A stretch of DNA of 64,000 nucleotides, from assembly GCA_016786585.1 (NCBI GenBank), contig JAEUUI010000003.1, positions 122,771 through 186,770 on the forward strand, given 5' to 3'. A program made the translations under genes and the position numbers. The notes under the pieces were generated by a model. That model was given only the letters and a program-made list of their open reading frames with translations. It was not told the DNA's origin and did no database searches. The stretch's first letter is position 1, and each line of letters opens with the position of its first letter. Shown one piece after another: positions 27,536 through 36,145 of the stretch. Source of the DNA: Cyclobacteriaceae bacterium. Its GTDB lineage: Bacteria > Bacteroidota > Bacteroidia > Cytophagales > Cyclobacteriaceae.

Positions 27536-27583
27536 CGGGTTTAGTCTACCGGGTTCGCGATAATGTCCGGGTTCGTTAACGAA
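27536..27583. repeat. Direct repeats and palindrome upstream of the cyclase gene
   Basis: CCGGGTTCG occurs at 27549-27557 and again at 27567-27575, 18 bases apart, with a partial copy CGGGTT at 27536-27541. The 12-base palindrome TTCGTTAACGAA overlaps the last copy (27572-27583). They lie in the 208-base region between the cyclase and the divergent exporter operon and could be operator sites. Confidence 0.4.
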
Positions 27584-27703
27584 AATTACTGCATATCGGT
27601 TCGAAAATACTACCGGTTAACTGATATGGTCAAAATACCTAAAACTGAAACTGTTTTTTGTACGTATTAACTGGAAACTTTGTTAAGCAAACCCGTTGAG
27701 TTC

Positions 27704-28624
27704 ATGAGTAGCCGCAATCCTTACCTTCCTTACTTCGCGTTGGCGGCTGTGTGCCTGATTTGGGGTACAACGTACCTCGCCCTGCGCATTGCCGTCTTGC
27801 ACTTCCCTCCGTTTTTGTTCTCAGGAATTCGGCAATCGGTGGCTGGTATCATCCTCACGGGATTCATGCTCACGGTTTCAAAGGTAAAATTTCCGCCACT
27901 GGATCAAATAATCAAACAAGCCATTGGAGGCTTCTTCCTGATCACGCTCGGCAACGGCCTGGTAGCATGGGGTGAAATGCACATCCCCAGCAGCATTGCC
28001 GCGATTATCTGTTCGCTGATGCCGCTGGTCGTTATCCTGATTAATGTATCGGTTAACCGCGAAGAGAAACCAAACTTCCTGATCCTTGCTGGTGTGGCGC
28101 TCGGCTTGATCGGTATTGTTTTAATCTTTGGCGAACACCTGAGCGACTTCTCAACACTCGGATACACACTCGGGATTATAACAACGTTTGGTGCCGTGGT
28201 AAGCTGGGCAAGTGGCAGCATCTGGATCAAAAAACACAATGCCAATACAAATCCATTTTTAAACGCTGGACTCCAAATGTTTTTTGGGGGTTTGTTCATG
28301 TTTCCGGCCGCTTTATTATTCGATGATCTGAGTAATGTAAGCTGGTCGGCCGAGGCCGGCTGGTCGATGTTATACCTGATTGTATTTGGATCCATCGTAG
28401 CCTACGCCTGTTATTCGTATGCTCTCCGTAAACTTCCGATGACGATTGTATCGATGTACGCCTATATCAATCCGCTCGTAGCGGTTTTACTTGGCTGGCT
28501 TGTACTGGATGAACAATTAACCTTTCGGATGGGCATTGCAATATTGATTACCATAGCCGGCATTTATGTGGTTAACCGCGGATATCAGCTCAGAAGTTTA
28601 TGGAAAGCACAGCTTACCAAATGA
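27704..28624 (+). CDS. EamA/DMT family transporter
   Basis: 306 residues from the ATG at 27704 (a TTG eight codons upstream is in frame but weaker). Ten transmembrane helices in two EamA repeats; the first has CLIWGTTYLALRIA, the second begins near GAVVSWASGSIWIKK. DMT proteins export amino acids or metabolites, or take up small molecules, by proton coupling. It is the first gene of a six-gene run whose members overlap by a few bases, so its substrate may be linked to the acetyltransferases behind it (inference). Confidence 0.88.
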   Translation: MSSRNPYLPYFALAAVCLIWGTTYLALRIAVLHFPPFLFSGIRQSVAGIILTGFMLTVSKVKFPPLDQIIKQAIGGFFLITLGNGLVAWGEMHIPSSIAAIICSLMPLVVILINVSVNREEKPNFLILAGVALGLIGIVLIFGEHLSDFSTLGYTLGIITTFGAVVSWASGSIWIKKHNANTNPFLNAGLQMFFGGLFMFPAALLFDDLSNVSWSAEAGWSMLYLIVFGSIVAYACYSYALRKLPMTIVSMYAYINPLVAVLLGWLVLDEQLTFRMGIAILITIAGIYVVNRGYQLRSLWKAQLTK

Positions 28625-29004
28625 GTAGCCCGGCCCTGATAAATTTTAATACGACCGACTGGACGAGCCTCAGCGAAACTGAACACGCGGGTGAAACCGG
28701 GTTAACACACTGGCGCACGCTTCAATGGGGCGACCTTCGTGTTCGGATGGTTGACTACTCGGCCGGTTATAAAGCGGATCACTGGTGCACGAAGGGCCAC
28801 ATCCTATTTTGCCTGGAAGGCGAGTTGACGACTGAGCTGAAGTCTGGTGAAACGTTTGTGTTGCGAAAAGGTATGAGCTATCAGGTATCGGATGACGCAA
28901 GCTCACACCGGAGCTACACCGAAACCGGTGCCCGGCTTTTTATTGTTGACGGAGGTTTTCTCCAAATGCCAAAGAAAATAACTGAACGAGGAATATGGAT
29001 GTAA
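28621..29004 (+). CDS. DHCW-motif cupin family protein
   Basis: 127 residues from the ATG at 28621, which overlaps the exporter stop as ATGA. It is a small single-domain cupin. The family motif region reads ADHWCTKGH (about residues 53-61), followed by LFCLEGELTTEL and GMSYQVSDD, and a late HRSYTETGARLFIVDGG. His and Cys in this motif are probable metal ligands. The function of the family is unknown. A start seven codons earlier inside the exporter gene is less likely. Confidence 0.8.
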   Translation: MSSPALINFNTTDWTSLSETEHAGETGLTHWRTLQWGDLRVRMVDYSAGYKADHWCTKGHILFCLEGELTTELKSGETFVLRKGMSYQVSDDASSHRSYTETGARLFIVDGGFLQMPKKITERGIWM

Positions 29005-29462
29005 TGGAACTTACGATTGTAGATTACCAGCCGGAGCATCAGCCATGGTTTGAAAAATTTAACCGCGAGTGGATTGAAGAATTTTTTACCCTCGAACCGC
29101 TCGACATCAACGTGCTGAAGAATCCCGATCAATACATTCTCGCTCCCGGAGGCGCGATTCTCATGGCAACTGTAAATCGCGAGATTGCCGGCACGGTTGG
29201 CTTGCGGTATCTTGAACCGGGCGTATTCGAGTTTACCAAAATGGCGGTCGACAAAAAATTCCGTGGCCTCAAGATCGGGCAGGCACTGGCAGAAGCTGCG
29301 ATCGAAAAATCCAAAGCATTAGGCGCATCAAAAATCATTTTATATTCAAATACACGGCAGGTTCCGGCCATTGCGCTTTATCGCAAACTTGGTTTTGTTG
29401 AAATCCATAATGACGGATTGTATGCCCGTGGTAACATAAAAATGGAACTGTCTTTAACATGA
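29004..29462 (+). CDS. GNAT family N-acetyltransferase (first of three)
   Basis: 152 residues from the ATG at 29004 overlapping the cupin stop (TAATG); an ATG nine bases earlier is an equal alternative. Acetyl-CoA binding motif A is FTKMAVDKKFRGLKIGQALAE; motif B is in ALYRKLGFVEI. The front part (ITIVDYQPEHQPWFEKFN type) matches stand-alone GNATs of unknown substrate. It is in the overlapping six-gene run. Confidence 0.85.
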   Translation: MELTIVDYQPEHQPWFEKFNREWIEEFFTLEPLDINVLKNPDQYILAPGGAILMATVNREIAGTVGLRYLEPGVFEFTKMAVDKKFRGLKIGQALAEAAIEKSKALGASKIILYSNTRQVPAIALYRKLGFVEIHNDGLYARGNIKMELSLT

Positions 29463-29929
29463 AGCAGCATACCTATAATACAACGATAACCTGGACGGGC
29501 AATCAGGGAACCGGCACTTCCGGATACAAAACCTACAGCCGCGATCACATTATCTCGGCAGAAGGCAAGAAAGATATTGAAGCGTCATCCGATCCTTCTT
29601 TTCGTGGCGACAAGTCTCGCTACAGTCCGGAAGACTTATTGCTGGATGCGCTTTCCTCGTGCCACATGCTCTGGTACCTGCATTTATGTGCCGTTAACGG
29701 AATCGTGGTAATTGAATATGTCGATCACGCCACTGGAATTATGATCGAAGAAAAAGACGGCAGCGGCCAGTTTACGCAGGCAACACTTAACCCCGTGGTC
29801 ACCGTTCAGCACGAAAGCATGATCGCCAAAGCAAATGAACTCCACCACGAAGCGAACAAATTGTGCTTTATTGCGCGATCGGTTAACTTTCCGGTTCAGC
29901 ATAACTCAACAGCGGTTGTTAAACCATGA
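29459..29929 (+). CDS. OsmC family protein
   Basis: 156 residues. OsmC/Ohr fold with two conserved Cys: one in LSSCHMLWYLHL (about residue 67) and one in LCFIARSVNF (about 137). Ohr/OsmC proteins reduce organic hydroperoxides with a thiol pair. The ArgArg pattern of Ohr is not evident, so this is the broader OsmC class. It overlaps the preceding GNAT gene by 4 bases and the following one by 4 bases (ATGA both). Confidence 0.87.
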   Translation: MKQHTYNTTITWTGNQGTGTSGYKTYSRDHIISAEGKKDIEASSDPSFRGDKSRYSPEDLLLDALSSCHMLWYLHLCAVNGIVVIEYVDHATGIMIEEKDGSGQFTQATLNPVVTVQHESMIAKANELHHEANKLCFIARSVNFPVQHNSTAVVKP

Positions 29930-30447
29930 GCGATCTCACCATTACCCGGGCTAACGTTTCAGATGCTGCGCTGCTAACCCGCATCGGCCTGCAGGCCTTT
30001 TGCGAAGCGTTTGAAAAAGATAATAACCCGGACGATTTCAAAACATACATCGACGAAGCGTTTACCGAAGATCAACTCCGGAAAGACCTGGAGGAAGATG
30101 GCAGCATTTTCTACATCGCCTACAGCAACGGAGAAGCAGCCGGCTATGCAAGGCTTCGAACATCAACGGAAGTAAATGATCAGTTTCCGGGCAAGAGGCT
30201 AATTGAGTTACACCGCTTGTATGCGCTTAATAAATATATCGGTCGCGGCGTCGGTAAGGCGCTGATGAATCATTGCCTCCGGGAAGCCAAAGCACAGGAT
30301 TGTGAAATCATCTGGCTGGGCGTTTGGGAGCATAACCTGCACGCGCAGGGCTTTTATAAAAATTTTGGTTTCGAAAAGTTCAGCTCGCATGTTTTTATGG
30401 TTGGAAATGATCCGCAAACCGACTTCCTTTTAAAAAAGACTTTATAA
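29926..30447 (+). CDS. GNAT family N-acetyltransferase (second of three)
   Basis: 173 residues. Motif A is IELHRLYALNKYIGRGVGKALM, motif B NLHAQGFYKNFGFEKF. It resembles the spermidine/PaiA-like GNAT group in layout (an early ALLTRIGLQAFCEAF and a Tyr-rich middle), but the substrate is not certain. Start ATG overlaps the OsmC stop; its stop shares one base with the start of the third GNAT (TAATG). Confidence 0.85.
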   Translation: MSDLTITRANVSDAALLTRIGLQAFCEAFEKDNNPDDFKTYIDEAFTEDQLRKDLEEDGSIFYIAYSNGEAAGYARLRTSTEVNDQFPGKRLIELHRLYALNKYIGRGVGKALMNHCLREAKAQDCEIIWLGVWEHNLHAQGFYKNFGFEKFSSHVFMVGNDPQTDFLLKKTL

Positions 30448-30950
30448 TGGCTGCGCTAACATTCCGGCACGCAACGCAACAGGATTTGCCCACCATTGTG
30501 GCGATCTATAATTCAGTCATTCCCGGCAGAATGGTTACAGCCGATACCGAGCCTGTATCGGTTGAGAGCAAACTGACATGGTTTAACAATCACAATCCGC
30601 AGAAGCGGCCATTGTACATCGTAACGGATAATAACAACATTATCGGGTGGGTTAGCCTCGAATCATTTTACGGACGGCCCGCGTACAATCAAACGGCTGA
30701 AGTAAGCATCTACCTCGATGAAGCTGCGCGTGGAAAAGGGTATGGAAAAGAAATTTTGAAAACGATCATTGACCAGGCGCCTGCTTTCGGAATAAAGTCA
30801 TTGCTCGGTTACATCTTTGCACACAACGAACCAAGTCTTAAACTTTTTAAAAGCTTTGGATTCGAACAGTGGGCATTGTTCCCCAACGTAGCAGTACTGG
30901 ATGGCGTAGAGCGCAGTCTGATCATCGTAGGTAAACGTGTGGCCCCATGA
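30447..30950 (+). CDS. GNAT N-acetyltransferase, phosphinothricin-acetyltransferase-like
   Basis: 167 residues. The layout fits the PAT/YwnH branch: AIYNSVIPGRMVTADTEP near the N-terminus, GWVSLESFYGRPAYNQTAE before motif A (VSIYLDEAARGKGYGKEIL), then GYIFAHNEPSLKLFKSFGF. Members acetylate phosphinothricin, methionine sulfone/sulfoximine or related amines; natural substrates are often unknown. It is the last gene of the run; no clear terminator follows. Confidence 0.83.
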   Translation: MAALTFRHATQQDLPTIVAIYNSVIPGRMVTADTEPVSVESKLTWFNNHNPQKRPLYIVTDNNNIIGWVSLESFYGRPAYNQTAEVSIYLDEAARGKGYGKEILKTIIDQAPAFGIKSLLGYIFAHNEPSLKLFKSFGFEQWALFPNVAVLDGVERSLIIVGKRVAP

Positions 30951-31073
30951 AACGAATGAATCGGTTTGCTGCATACATATTTGAAACTACTACGGACACC
31001 GGCCTGAACGTGACGACCTCTATCCCGTTCGCATCAATGAAAATATTTCTATCTTGAGCAAAACTTCCCTCCT

Positions 31074-32141
31074 ATGAATACAACCACTGCTTCCATTGCC
31101 GTTGAGCAAACCAAAAACTCACGTCTGAACGAAGTTGACTTCGACAACCTGGGATTCGGAACCTATATTTCCGATCACATGCTTGTTGCGCAGTACGACA
31201 AAGGCCAGTGGCATGAACCGAAGGTGATGCCGTTCGGAAATCTGCCGATGTCTCCTGCGATGCTGGCCCTGCATTACGGCCAGGCGATATTCGAAGGGAT
31301 GAAAGCCTTTCGCATGAAAGACGGGAAGATCAACATTTTCCGCGTGAAGCGTCATTATCAGCGCATGCTTAAATCGCTCGACCGGATGTGCATGCCGGGG
31401 ATGAGTGAAGAGCTTTTTACATCCAGCCTGGAAGCTGTTGTAAAGGCCGATGAAAAATGGATTCCAAAAAACGAAGGCTGCTCCCTGTACATCCGTCCGG
31501 TAGTGTTTGCATCGGAAAACAAACTGGGTGTAAAAGTTTCTGATCAATACCTGTTTGTAATCATGACCAGCCCGGTAGGGCCGTATTTTTCAAAACCCGT
31601 TCGATTGAAAGTGGAACTCGAATACGTTCGTGCGGCTGAAGGTGGAACCGGTTTCGCAAAATGTGCCGGCAACTATGGCGGGGCATTTTACCCGACTCAA
31701 CTTGCACGCGAACAGGGCTTCGACCAGGTGATCTGGACTGACGCAAAAGAACATAAGTACATCGATGAATCCGGAGCGATGAACATCATGTTCGTGATCG
31801 ATGGAAAACTTGTTACCCCGGCATTATCATCTTCCATTCTTGATGGTGTTACCCGCAATACGCTGTCACAACTCGCAAAAGATATGGGCGTGACCGTGGA
31901 AGAAAGAAAAGTGAGCATTGAGGAAATCGAAAAATCGATCCAGAACGGAAAGCTCACAGAAGCTTTTGGTGCAGGTACAGCTGCCGTTGTTTCACCGGTT
32001 GCTACGATCAACATAGGTGGTAAAGATCACCACCTGCCGGCTGTAACAGATTCAGCGCTGATGATGCGCCTGAAGAAAAAACTGAACGACATTCGCACCG
32101 GCCACGAAGCTGATGTGCATGGGTGGAATCATATCATCTAA
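31074..32141 (+). CDS. ilvE: Branched-chain-amino-acid aminotransferase
   Basis: 355 residues, the longer class II BCAT type. Fold-type IV PLP enzyme; the Schiff-base lysine is Lys196 in GFAKCAGNYGG, with FEGMKAFR and a late EAFGAGTAAVVSPV. It makes and degrades Leu, Ile and Val with 2-oxoglutarate/glutamate. Preceded by a 123-base gap; TATCTTGA at about 31050 resembles a -7 box but is imperfect. Other ilv/leu genes are not in the window. Confidence 0.95.
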   Translation: MNTTTASIAVEQTKNSRLNEVDFDNLGFGTYISDHMLVAQYDKGQWHEPKVMPFGNLPMSPAMLALHYGQAIFEGMKAFRMKDGKINIFRVKRHYQRMLKSLDRMCMPGMSEELFTSSLEAVVKADEKWIPKNEGCSLYIRPVVFASENKLGVKVSDQYLFVIMTSPVGPYFSKPVRLKVELEYVRAAEGGTGFAKCAGNYGGAFYPTQLAREQGFDQVIWTDAKEHKYIDESGAMNIMFVIDGKLVTPALSSSILDGVTRNTLSQLAKDMGVTVEERKVSIEEIEKSIQNGKLTEAFGAGTAAVVSPVATINIGGKDHHLPAVTDSALMMRLKKKLNDIRTGHEADVHGWNHII

Positions 32142-32152
32142 GCAAACAAGCA

Positions 32153-32794
32153 ATGGCTGAATTCGCCAAAACCGACCGTACTACAATTACCCGTTTACCC
32201 AAACGCGGCTCGTACGACAAAGACACTGTTTACGCGATTCTCGATGATGCACTGGTGTGTACCCTTGCATTTGTACTGGACGGCCAGCCATTCCAAATCC
32301 CAACAGGGTTTTGCCGGATAGACGATTTTTTATACATCCATGGCTCGGTCGGAAGTTTCTACATGCGCGAGATTGCTGAAAAGAAATTGCCTGTGTCCAT
32401 TGGTGTAACACACTTGGACGGTTTGGTACTCGCGCGTTCCGCTTTCCATCATTCAGTCAATTATCGGTCGGTTGTCATCTTCAGCAATCCTGAATTGGTT
32501 ACCGACAAATCCGAACTCTACACAGCACTCGAAGTCTTCACAAACAAAGTGCAACCCGGTCGTTGGGACGATATCCGTCAGCCGAATGACAGCGAATGGA
32601 AGAAAACGATGGTACTGAAGTTTAAAATCGAAGAGGCTTCGGCAAAAGTCCGCACAGGTGGACCCAATGATGACGAGGAAGATTACGACCTGAACATCTG
32701 GGCGGGAGTTGTGCCGATGAAGCTGGAACGAAAAGCGTTGCTCACCGATCCGAAATTAAAACCAGGCGTTGAGGTTCCTGGCTATCTCCGCTGA
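32153..32794 (+). CDS. Pyridoxamine 5'-phosphate oxidase-like flavoprotein
   Basis: 213 residues from the ATG at 32153, 11 bases after the ilvE stop. Split-barrel FMN-binding fold: ILDDALVCTLAFVLDGQPF, FLYIHGSVGSF, then HHSVNYRSVVIFSNPELV. This is the Pyridox_ox_2 (NimA-like) group of flavin-nucleotide-binding proteins, not the biosynthetic PdxH. A role in reductive or antioxidant metabolism is inferred only. Its TGA and the TCA of the PhoD gene form TGATCA. Confidence 0.83.
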   Translation: MAEFAKTDRTTITRLPKRGSYDKDTVYAILDDALVCTLAFVLDGQPFQIPTGFCRIDDFLYIHGSVGSFYMREIAEKKLPVSIGVTHLDGLVLARSAFHHSVNYRSVVIFSNPELVTDKSELYTALEVFTNKVQPGRWDDIRQPNDSEWKKTMVLKFKIEEASAKVRTGGPNDDEEDYDLNIWAGVVPMKLERKALLTDPKLKPGVEVPGYLR

Positions 32795-33844
32795 TCACAG
32801 CTTCAACTCGCTAAGTTGGATCGTTTTATCAATCCGTTTCTTTTCCTTGTCGTGGATTTGAAAGGTAATCTCAGCATCTTCTTTCGACCAGTCGATAATG
32901 ATCAGGCCGTAGTTGTTTTCCATCACCGGCCCGGCAATCCGATTGTCGTTAGGAGTTGCGAAATCCCAGGTTGATGTAATTCCACTCGAAGTAACATCAT
33001 ACAAAGGGTATCCGCCCTCTACTTTCAGTTTCGATAATTCGGCATAGTGCACATCCCCCGAAATAAAAAAGATGCTGTTCGCTTTAGTCTTTTTTACAAG
33101 ATTGATGAAACGCTGTTGCTCGTGCGGGAAGTTTGCCCACGCCTCGTAGCCATTGTGAGTGATCGAGAACTCTGTGCTGGAAGCCATGATCCGCACATCG
33201 GCCGGCTGCATGAGTTGCTCTTCGAGCCACTGCCATTGAGTTTCACCCAGCATGGTTGAATCGGGTGTGGTGTACGGCGAATAATCCAGTGTATAATCGT
33301 ACCCTTTTTGGCCGGAGCGATTGCCGTTGTAGGGAAGTAACTTATCGCGGAATGTTCTCAGGTCCGGAAAAATAATCTGGATTTTCTTTCCGGCTTTCTC
33401 CAGCCAAACGGTATGATAAATCCCCTCGTGTGCCCGAATGGTTGAATCGCCCTGATCGCCAAAGAAATTGAGAAATATTTCCTTCGACTCTTTTTTAAAC
33501 GGATAATGACGGCCGGAATCATTCCATCCAAAATCATGATCATCCCACACCGCAAAGATCGGTGTAGCAGCTTTCAATGCCTGGTATTCAGGCTTCGCAC
33601 CAAGGATCTTGTAATTCATGCGCAACGTATCCATCGAATACGTGTCGCTGTAAATGTTATCGCCCAGGTAAATAAAGGCGTCCGGCTTTAACGCTGCAAC
33701 TGCACTAAGAATCGGTTGCGGATCGGATTGATGTGCACACGATCCAAACGCGAGGACAGTTTTATTCTCTCTCGACTCCTTGCTGGGTTGTGAATTACAG
33801 GCCAACAGGCCGATCAATAATATGAGGTAAATACGATTTTTCAT
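32795..33844 (-). CDS. Alkaline phosphatase D-like lipoprotein
   Basis: 349 residues. The signal peptide ends LIGLLAC with lipid-carrying Cys16. Then a PhoD-type metallophosphatase: FGSCAHQ, YLGDNIYSDTY, VWDDHDFGWND, and FFISGDVHYAELS. PhoD enzymes hydrolyse phosphomonoesters and diesters with Fe/Ca; here it is anchored in the periplasm or on the outer membrane. It is shorter than classic PhoD and belongs to the eukaryote-like compact class. It is the last gene of a five-gene minus-strand unit. Confidence 0.88.
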   Translation of the reverse strand: MKNRIYLILLIGLLACNSQPSKESRENKTVLAFGSCAHQSDPQPILSAVAALKPDAFIYLGDNIYSDTYSMDTLRMNYKILGAKPEYQALKAATPIFAVWDDHDFGWNDSGRHYPFKKESKEIFLNFFGDQGDSTIRAHEGIYHTVWLEKAGKKIQIIFPDLRTFRDKLLPYNGNRSGQKGYDYTLDYSPYTTPDSTMLGETQWQWLEEQLMQPADVRIMASSTEFSITHNGYEAWANFPHEQQRFINLVKKTKANSIFFISGDVHYAELSKLKVEGGYPLYDVTSSGITSTWDFATPNDNRIAGPVMENNYGLIIIDWSKEDAEITFQIHDKEKKRIDKTIQLSELKL

Positions 33845-33850
33845 GACGAG

Positions 33851-34177
33851 TTATTTTCCGAGCACTTTCTCGCGTTGATATAAAAACAGTGGCAACGGTC
33901 CTGCCAATCCAAATAACAGTGTTAACACGATATACAACCAGCTGTTTTTCATGTTGAGTCGTTGGGATTCTACTACAATCCAGATTAACGCTACCGTGAC
34001 TACGCAAAGCAAGTCGGCCACAAAGGCAGTTGAAATTTGATTTCCGAACATCCCGTGAAGGGTGGCTGCAGGGTCAAGCCAAAGCAAGATGTTGCCGGTT
34101 TCAACAGATTCGTTGAACACAAAAATGTTGGGTACAATAAAGCCGATAACGGCTAATACAACATATAAATTTCGCAT
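33851..34177 (-). CDS. DUF2834 family membrane protein
   Basis: 108 residues with three transmembrane helices (about 4-22, 48-68 and 78-100). The pattern VPNIFVF at the end of helix 1 and AFVADLLCVVTVALIWI in the middle match DUF2834, a small membrane family of unknown function. It sits 6 bases upstream of the PhoD-like gene in the same direction. Confidence 0.75.
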   Translation of the reverse strand: MRNLYVVLAVIGFIVPNIFVFNESVETGNILLWLDPAATLHGMFGNQISTAFVADLLCVVTVALIWIVVESQRLNMKNSWLYIVLTLLFGLAGPLPLFLYQREKVLGK

Positions 34178-34188
34178 GAAGGGGTGAA

Positions 34189-34833
34189 TTAATATTCCTG
34201 TAGCTCAACTGACTCGTGAATGTGCGTCCCGGGCTTCTCTATCTTCGCGAAAGCCTGCATGGCGCGCGCCACCTTAATCGAGTCGATGCCTTTATATTTT
34301 TTTGGAACGAGAAATCCGAAATACTTGAAGAAGACCTTACCAGCTTCCTCTCCCGAACGATTTTCCTGTCGATCGCCCATTAAAAGTGAAGGCCTGAAAA
34401 TTTGAAACGATGTAAAGCCAACCTCACCAATCGCGTCCTCCACTTCACCTTTTACCTGATTGTAAAAAATGGATGACTTTTTATCGGCTCCCAGGGCTGA
34501 TACAAGCAGGTACTGACGTGCACCGTTCGCTTTCGAAATCCTGGCAAGCGCGAGCGGGTAATCAAAATCAACTTGCCGGAATTTCTCCTTTGTTTTTACT
34601 TTTTTGATCGTAGTACCGAGGCAACAAAATACGTCATCAGCTTTCAATTGACCGCTGTGTTGCGCCATTTGGTCGAAGTCCAGCACGATATTCTCCAACT
34701 TTGGATGATTGAAGTCTAACGGCGGCTTACGGCTAATTGCTTTTACTGCGGAATAAGAATCATCATTTAGCAGCAAAGAAAGAAGCTGGTTTCCAATCAG
34801 TCCGGTTGAACCGGCTATCAATGCGGTCTTCAT
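34189..34833 (-). CDS. NAD(P)-binding Rossmann oxidoreductase, TIP30/HTATIP2-like
   Basis: 214 residues. Dinucleotide-binding loop ALIAGSTGLIGNQLL at the N-terminus, FCCLGTTIKK in the second half of the fold, LLVSALGADKKS and a YNQVKGEVE segment at the active-site position (YxxxK). It is an atypical short-chain dehydrogenase of the TIP30-like group; substrates are unknown. Its ATG overlaps the stop of the upstream YkvA-like gene (ATGA). Confidence 0.82.
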   Translation of the reverse strand: MKTALIAGSTGLIGNQLLSLLLNDDSYSAVKAISRKPPLDFNHPKLENIVLDFDQMAQHSGQLKADDVFCCLGTTIKKVKTKEKFRQVDFDYPLALARISKANGARQYLLVSALGADKKSSIFYNQVKGEVEDAIGEVGFTSFQIFRPSLLMGDRQENRSGEEAGKVFFKYFGFLVPKKYKGIDSIKVARAMQAFAKIEKPGTHIHESVELQEY

Positions 34834-35228
34834 ACAATCGAAAGGTTAGAACGTTCCCACGTCAGGAATTTATTTACTTCGTTGCTTACCGTGTTGTAAA
34901 CCCAAAGCAACACACTGAAATCATCCGTCAGGCCGAGCGCAGGAATAAAATCCGGAATAAGATCAATTGGATTTAGAAAATAAATAATAGCTGCGAGCAC
35001 AATCATGAGCGACTTCCATGAAACCTCGCGATAGGTTCCCGATGCATACGCACCAGCCAGTCGCGAAAAGACCGATAGCTTCTCTTTCGCAGTTGATAAC
35101 GAAACAGATTTCCAGTCGATCCGCGTAATTCGTGCACCCAGCTTCGATAGTAACAATGCAATCCGTCCCGGCTTACCGGTTAGTCGTGCAGCTTTCGCGA
35201 GGGCCAGATCGAAGAACGGATTTTTCAA
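34830..35228 (-). CDS. YkvA family protein (DUF1232)
   Basis: 132 residues. Contains the DUF1232 core YFLNPIDLIPDFIPALGLTDD with a flanking hydrophobic helix. The family is small, membrane-associated and of unknown function. It overlaps both neighbours by 4 bases. Confidence 0.85.
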   Translation of the reverse strand: MKNPFFDLALAKAARLTGKPGRIALLLSKLGARITRIDWKSVSLSTAKEKLSVFSRLAGAYASGTYREVSWKSLMIVLAAIIYFLNPIDLIPDFIPALGLTDDFSVLLWVYNTVSNEVNKFLTWERSNLSIV

Positions 35229-35746
35229 AATGTAATCTGGATTTCACGCTTGAGCTCACTCAGCGCATGCGCCACCGGATCAATGGGTTTGTTGATGTAT
35301 CGTTCAAAAATCTTCTTCGAAAGATCCAGGCTGGATGATTCACCCGTCATTTCAGACGCTGCATCGTTGATCGTTAACACAAGATCCTCTTTCGCATTCT
35401 TGATATTTTCCCACACTTGTTCAGTCATGAAAACCTGTTGCGAAACATTGTGGTTGTATTCGTTACGGATTTCATTGAGCAGCATCTGGTGAAATTCTTT
35501 GGAAGGAATCAGGCCCACGTTCAAACGAACCAGCAGGTTCTGCGGACTGATGCGTTCCAGAAACAAACACATGCGCTCGTATGCCTGCAGGCGGAGGGGC
35601 AACACAGTTTCAATGCTCCGTCCGCGGATTTCAAGTTTTTTAAGTTCTATTTCTTTTGCCAGGAACGACCGGATAACCAGGTACGCCACGTACAGCACAA
35701 GCAGGGCCGGAAGTAAAATTTTGGCAAGATCAACAACTGCATCCAT
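35225..35746 (-). CDS. Membrane-anchored conserved protein of unknown function
   Basis: 173 residues. One N-terminal transmembrane helix (about 6-29), then a cytosolic helical domain containing KLEIRGRSIETVLPLRLQAYER, a segment I know as widely conserved in Bacteroidota proteins without function. It is the first gene of the five-gene run down to the PhoD-like lipoprotein; downstream starts overlap, so it sets translation of the unit. Confidence 0.72.
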   Translation of the reverse strand: MDAVVDLAKILLPALLVLYVAYLVIRSFLAKEIELKKLEIRGRSIETVLPLRLQAYERMCLFLERISPQNLLVRLNVGLIPSKEFHQMLLNEIRNEYNHNVSQQVFMTEQVWENIKNAKEDLVLTINDAASEMTGESSSLDLSKKIFERYINKPIDPVAHALSELKREIQITF

Positions 35747-35774
35747 AGGAATTATTCGGGTTCTTTTTGTGTTT

Positions 35775-35801
35775 GAAATTTAGATAATTTTAGGCCAGCA
35801 A
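35775..35801 (-). promoter_or_regulatory. Candidate promoter of the PhoD-like operon, overlapping one for the Fe-S gene
   Basis: Minus strand: TTG (35799-35801), 16 bases, TAAATTTC (35775-35782; one mismatch to TAnnTTTG). On the plus strand TTTG at 35766-35769 and TAATTTTA at 35785-35792 could serve the Fe-S gene. The two would overlap, so the genes may compete for polymerase. Confidence 0.3.
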
Positions 35802-35815
35802 CGCGAATTCGCAAG

Positions 35816-36145
35816 ATGTTTTCACCCATAAAACCCATTACCATTTCAGCCAGGGCTGCGGAAGAGATTCGCAAAATCATGACCACCAAGAACATTCCGG
35901 CCGATTATTCCCTGCGCGTGGGCATTCGCGGAGGCGGCTGTGGCGGTGTTTCGCTTATTATCGGCTTCGACAAGAAAAAAGATACCGATCTCGCCTACGC
36001 GGAAAACGGAATCCCGGTGCTTATCGAAAAGAAGCACACGATGTACATTATCGGCAAGGAAGTAGATTTTTATGAAGGCGCAGATGCGCGGGGATTTATG
36101 TTTGTTGATCCCAATGAAAAAGAAAAATCAGAGCAACTTGCTTAA
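35816..36145 (+). CDS. HesB/IscA-like (A-type) Fe-S protein lacking the C-terminal cysteines
   Basis: 109 residues. It has the A-type fold markers ITISARAAEEIRK and LRVGIRGGGCGGVS (Cys42), and GFMFVDPN near the end. Canonical IscA/SufA/ErpA proteins have two more cysteines in a CGCG motif after this; here the tail is EKEKSEQLA with none. So it keeps one of three cluster ligands and may not act as a Fe-S carrier alone. It is single and convergent with folB, the two stop codons overlapping in TTAA. Confidence 0.85.
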   Translation: MFSPIKPITISARAAEEIRKIMTTKNIPADYSLRVGIRGGGCGGVSLIIGFDKKKDTDLAYAENGIPVLIEKKHTMYIIGKEVDFYEGADARGFMFVDPNEKEKSEQLA

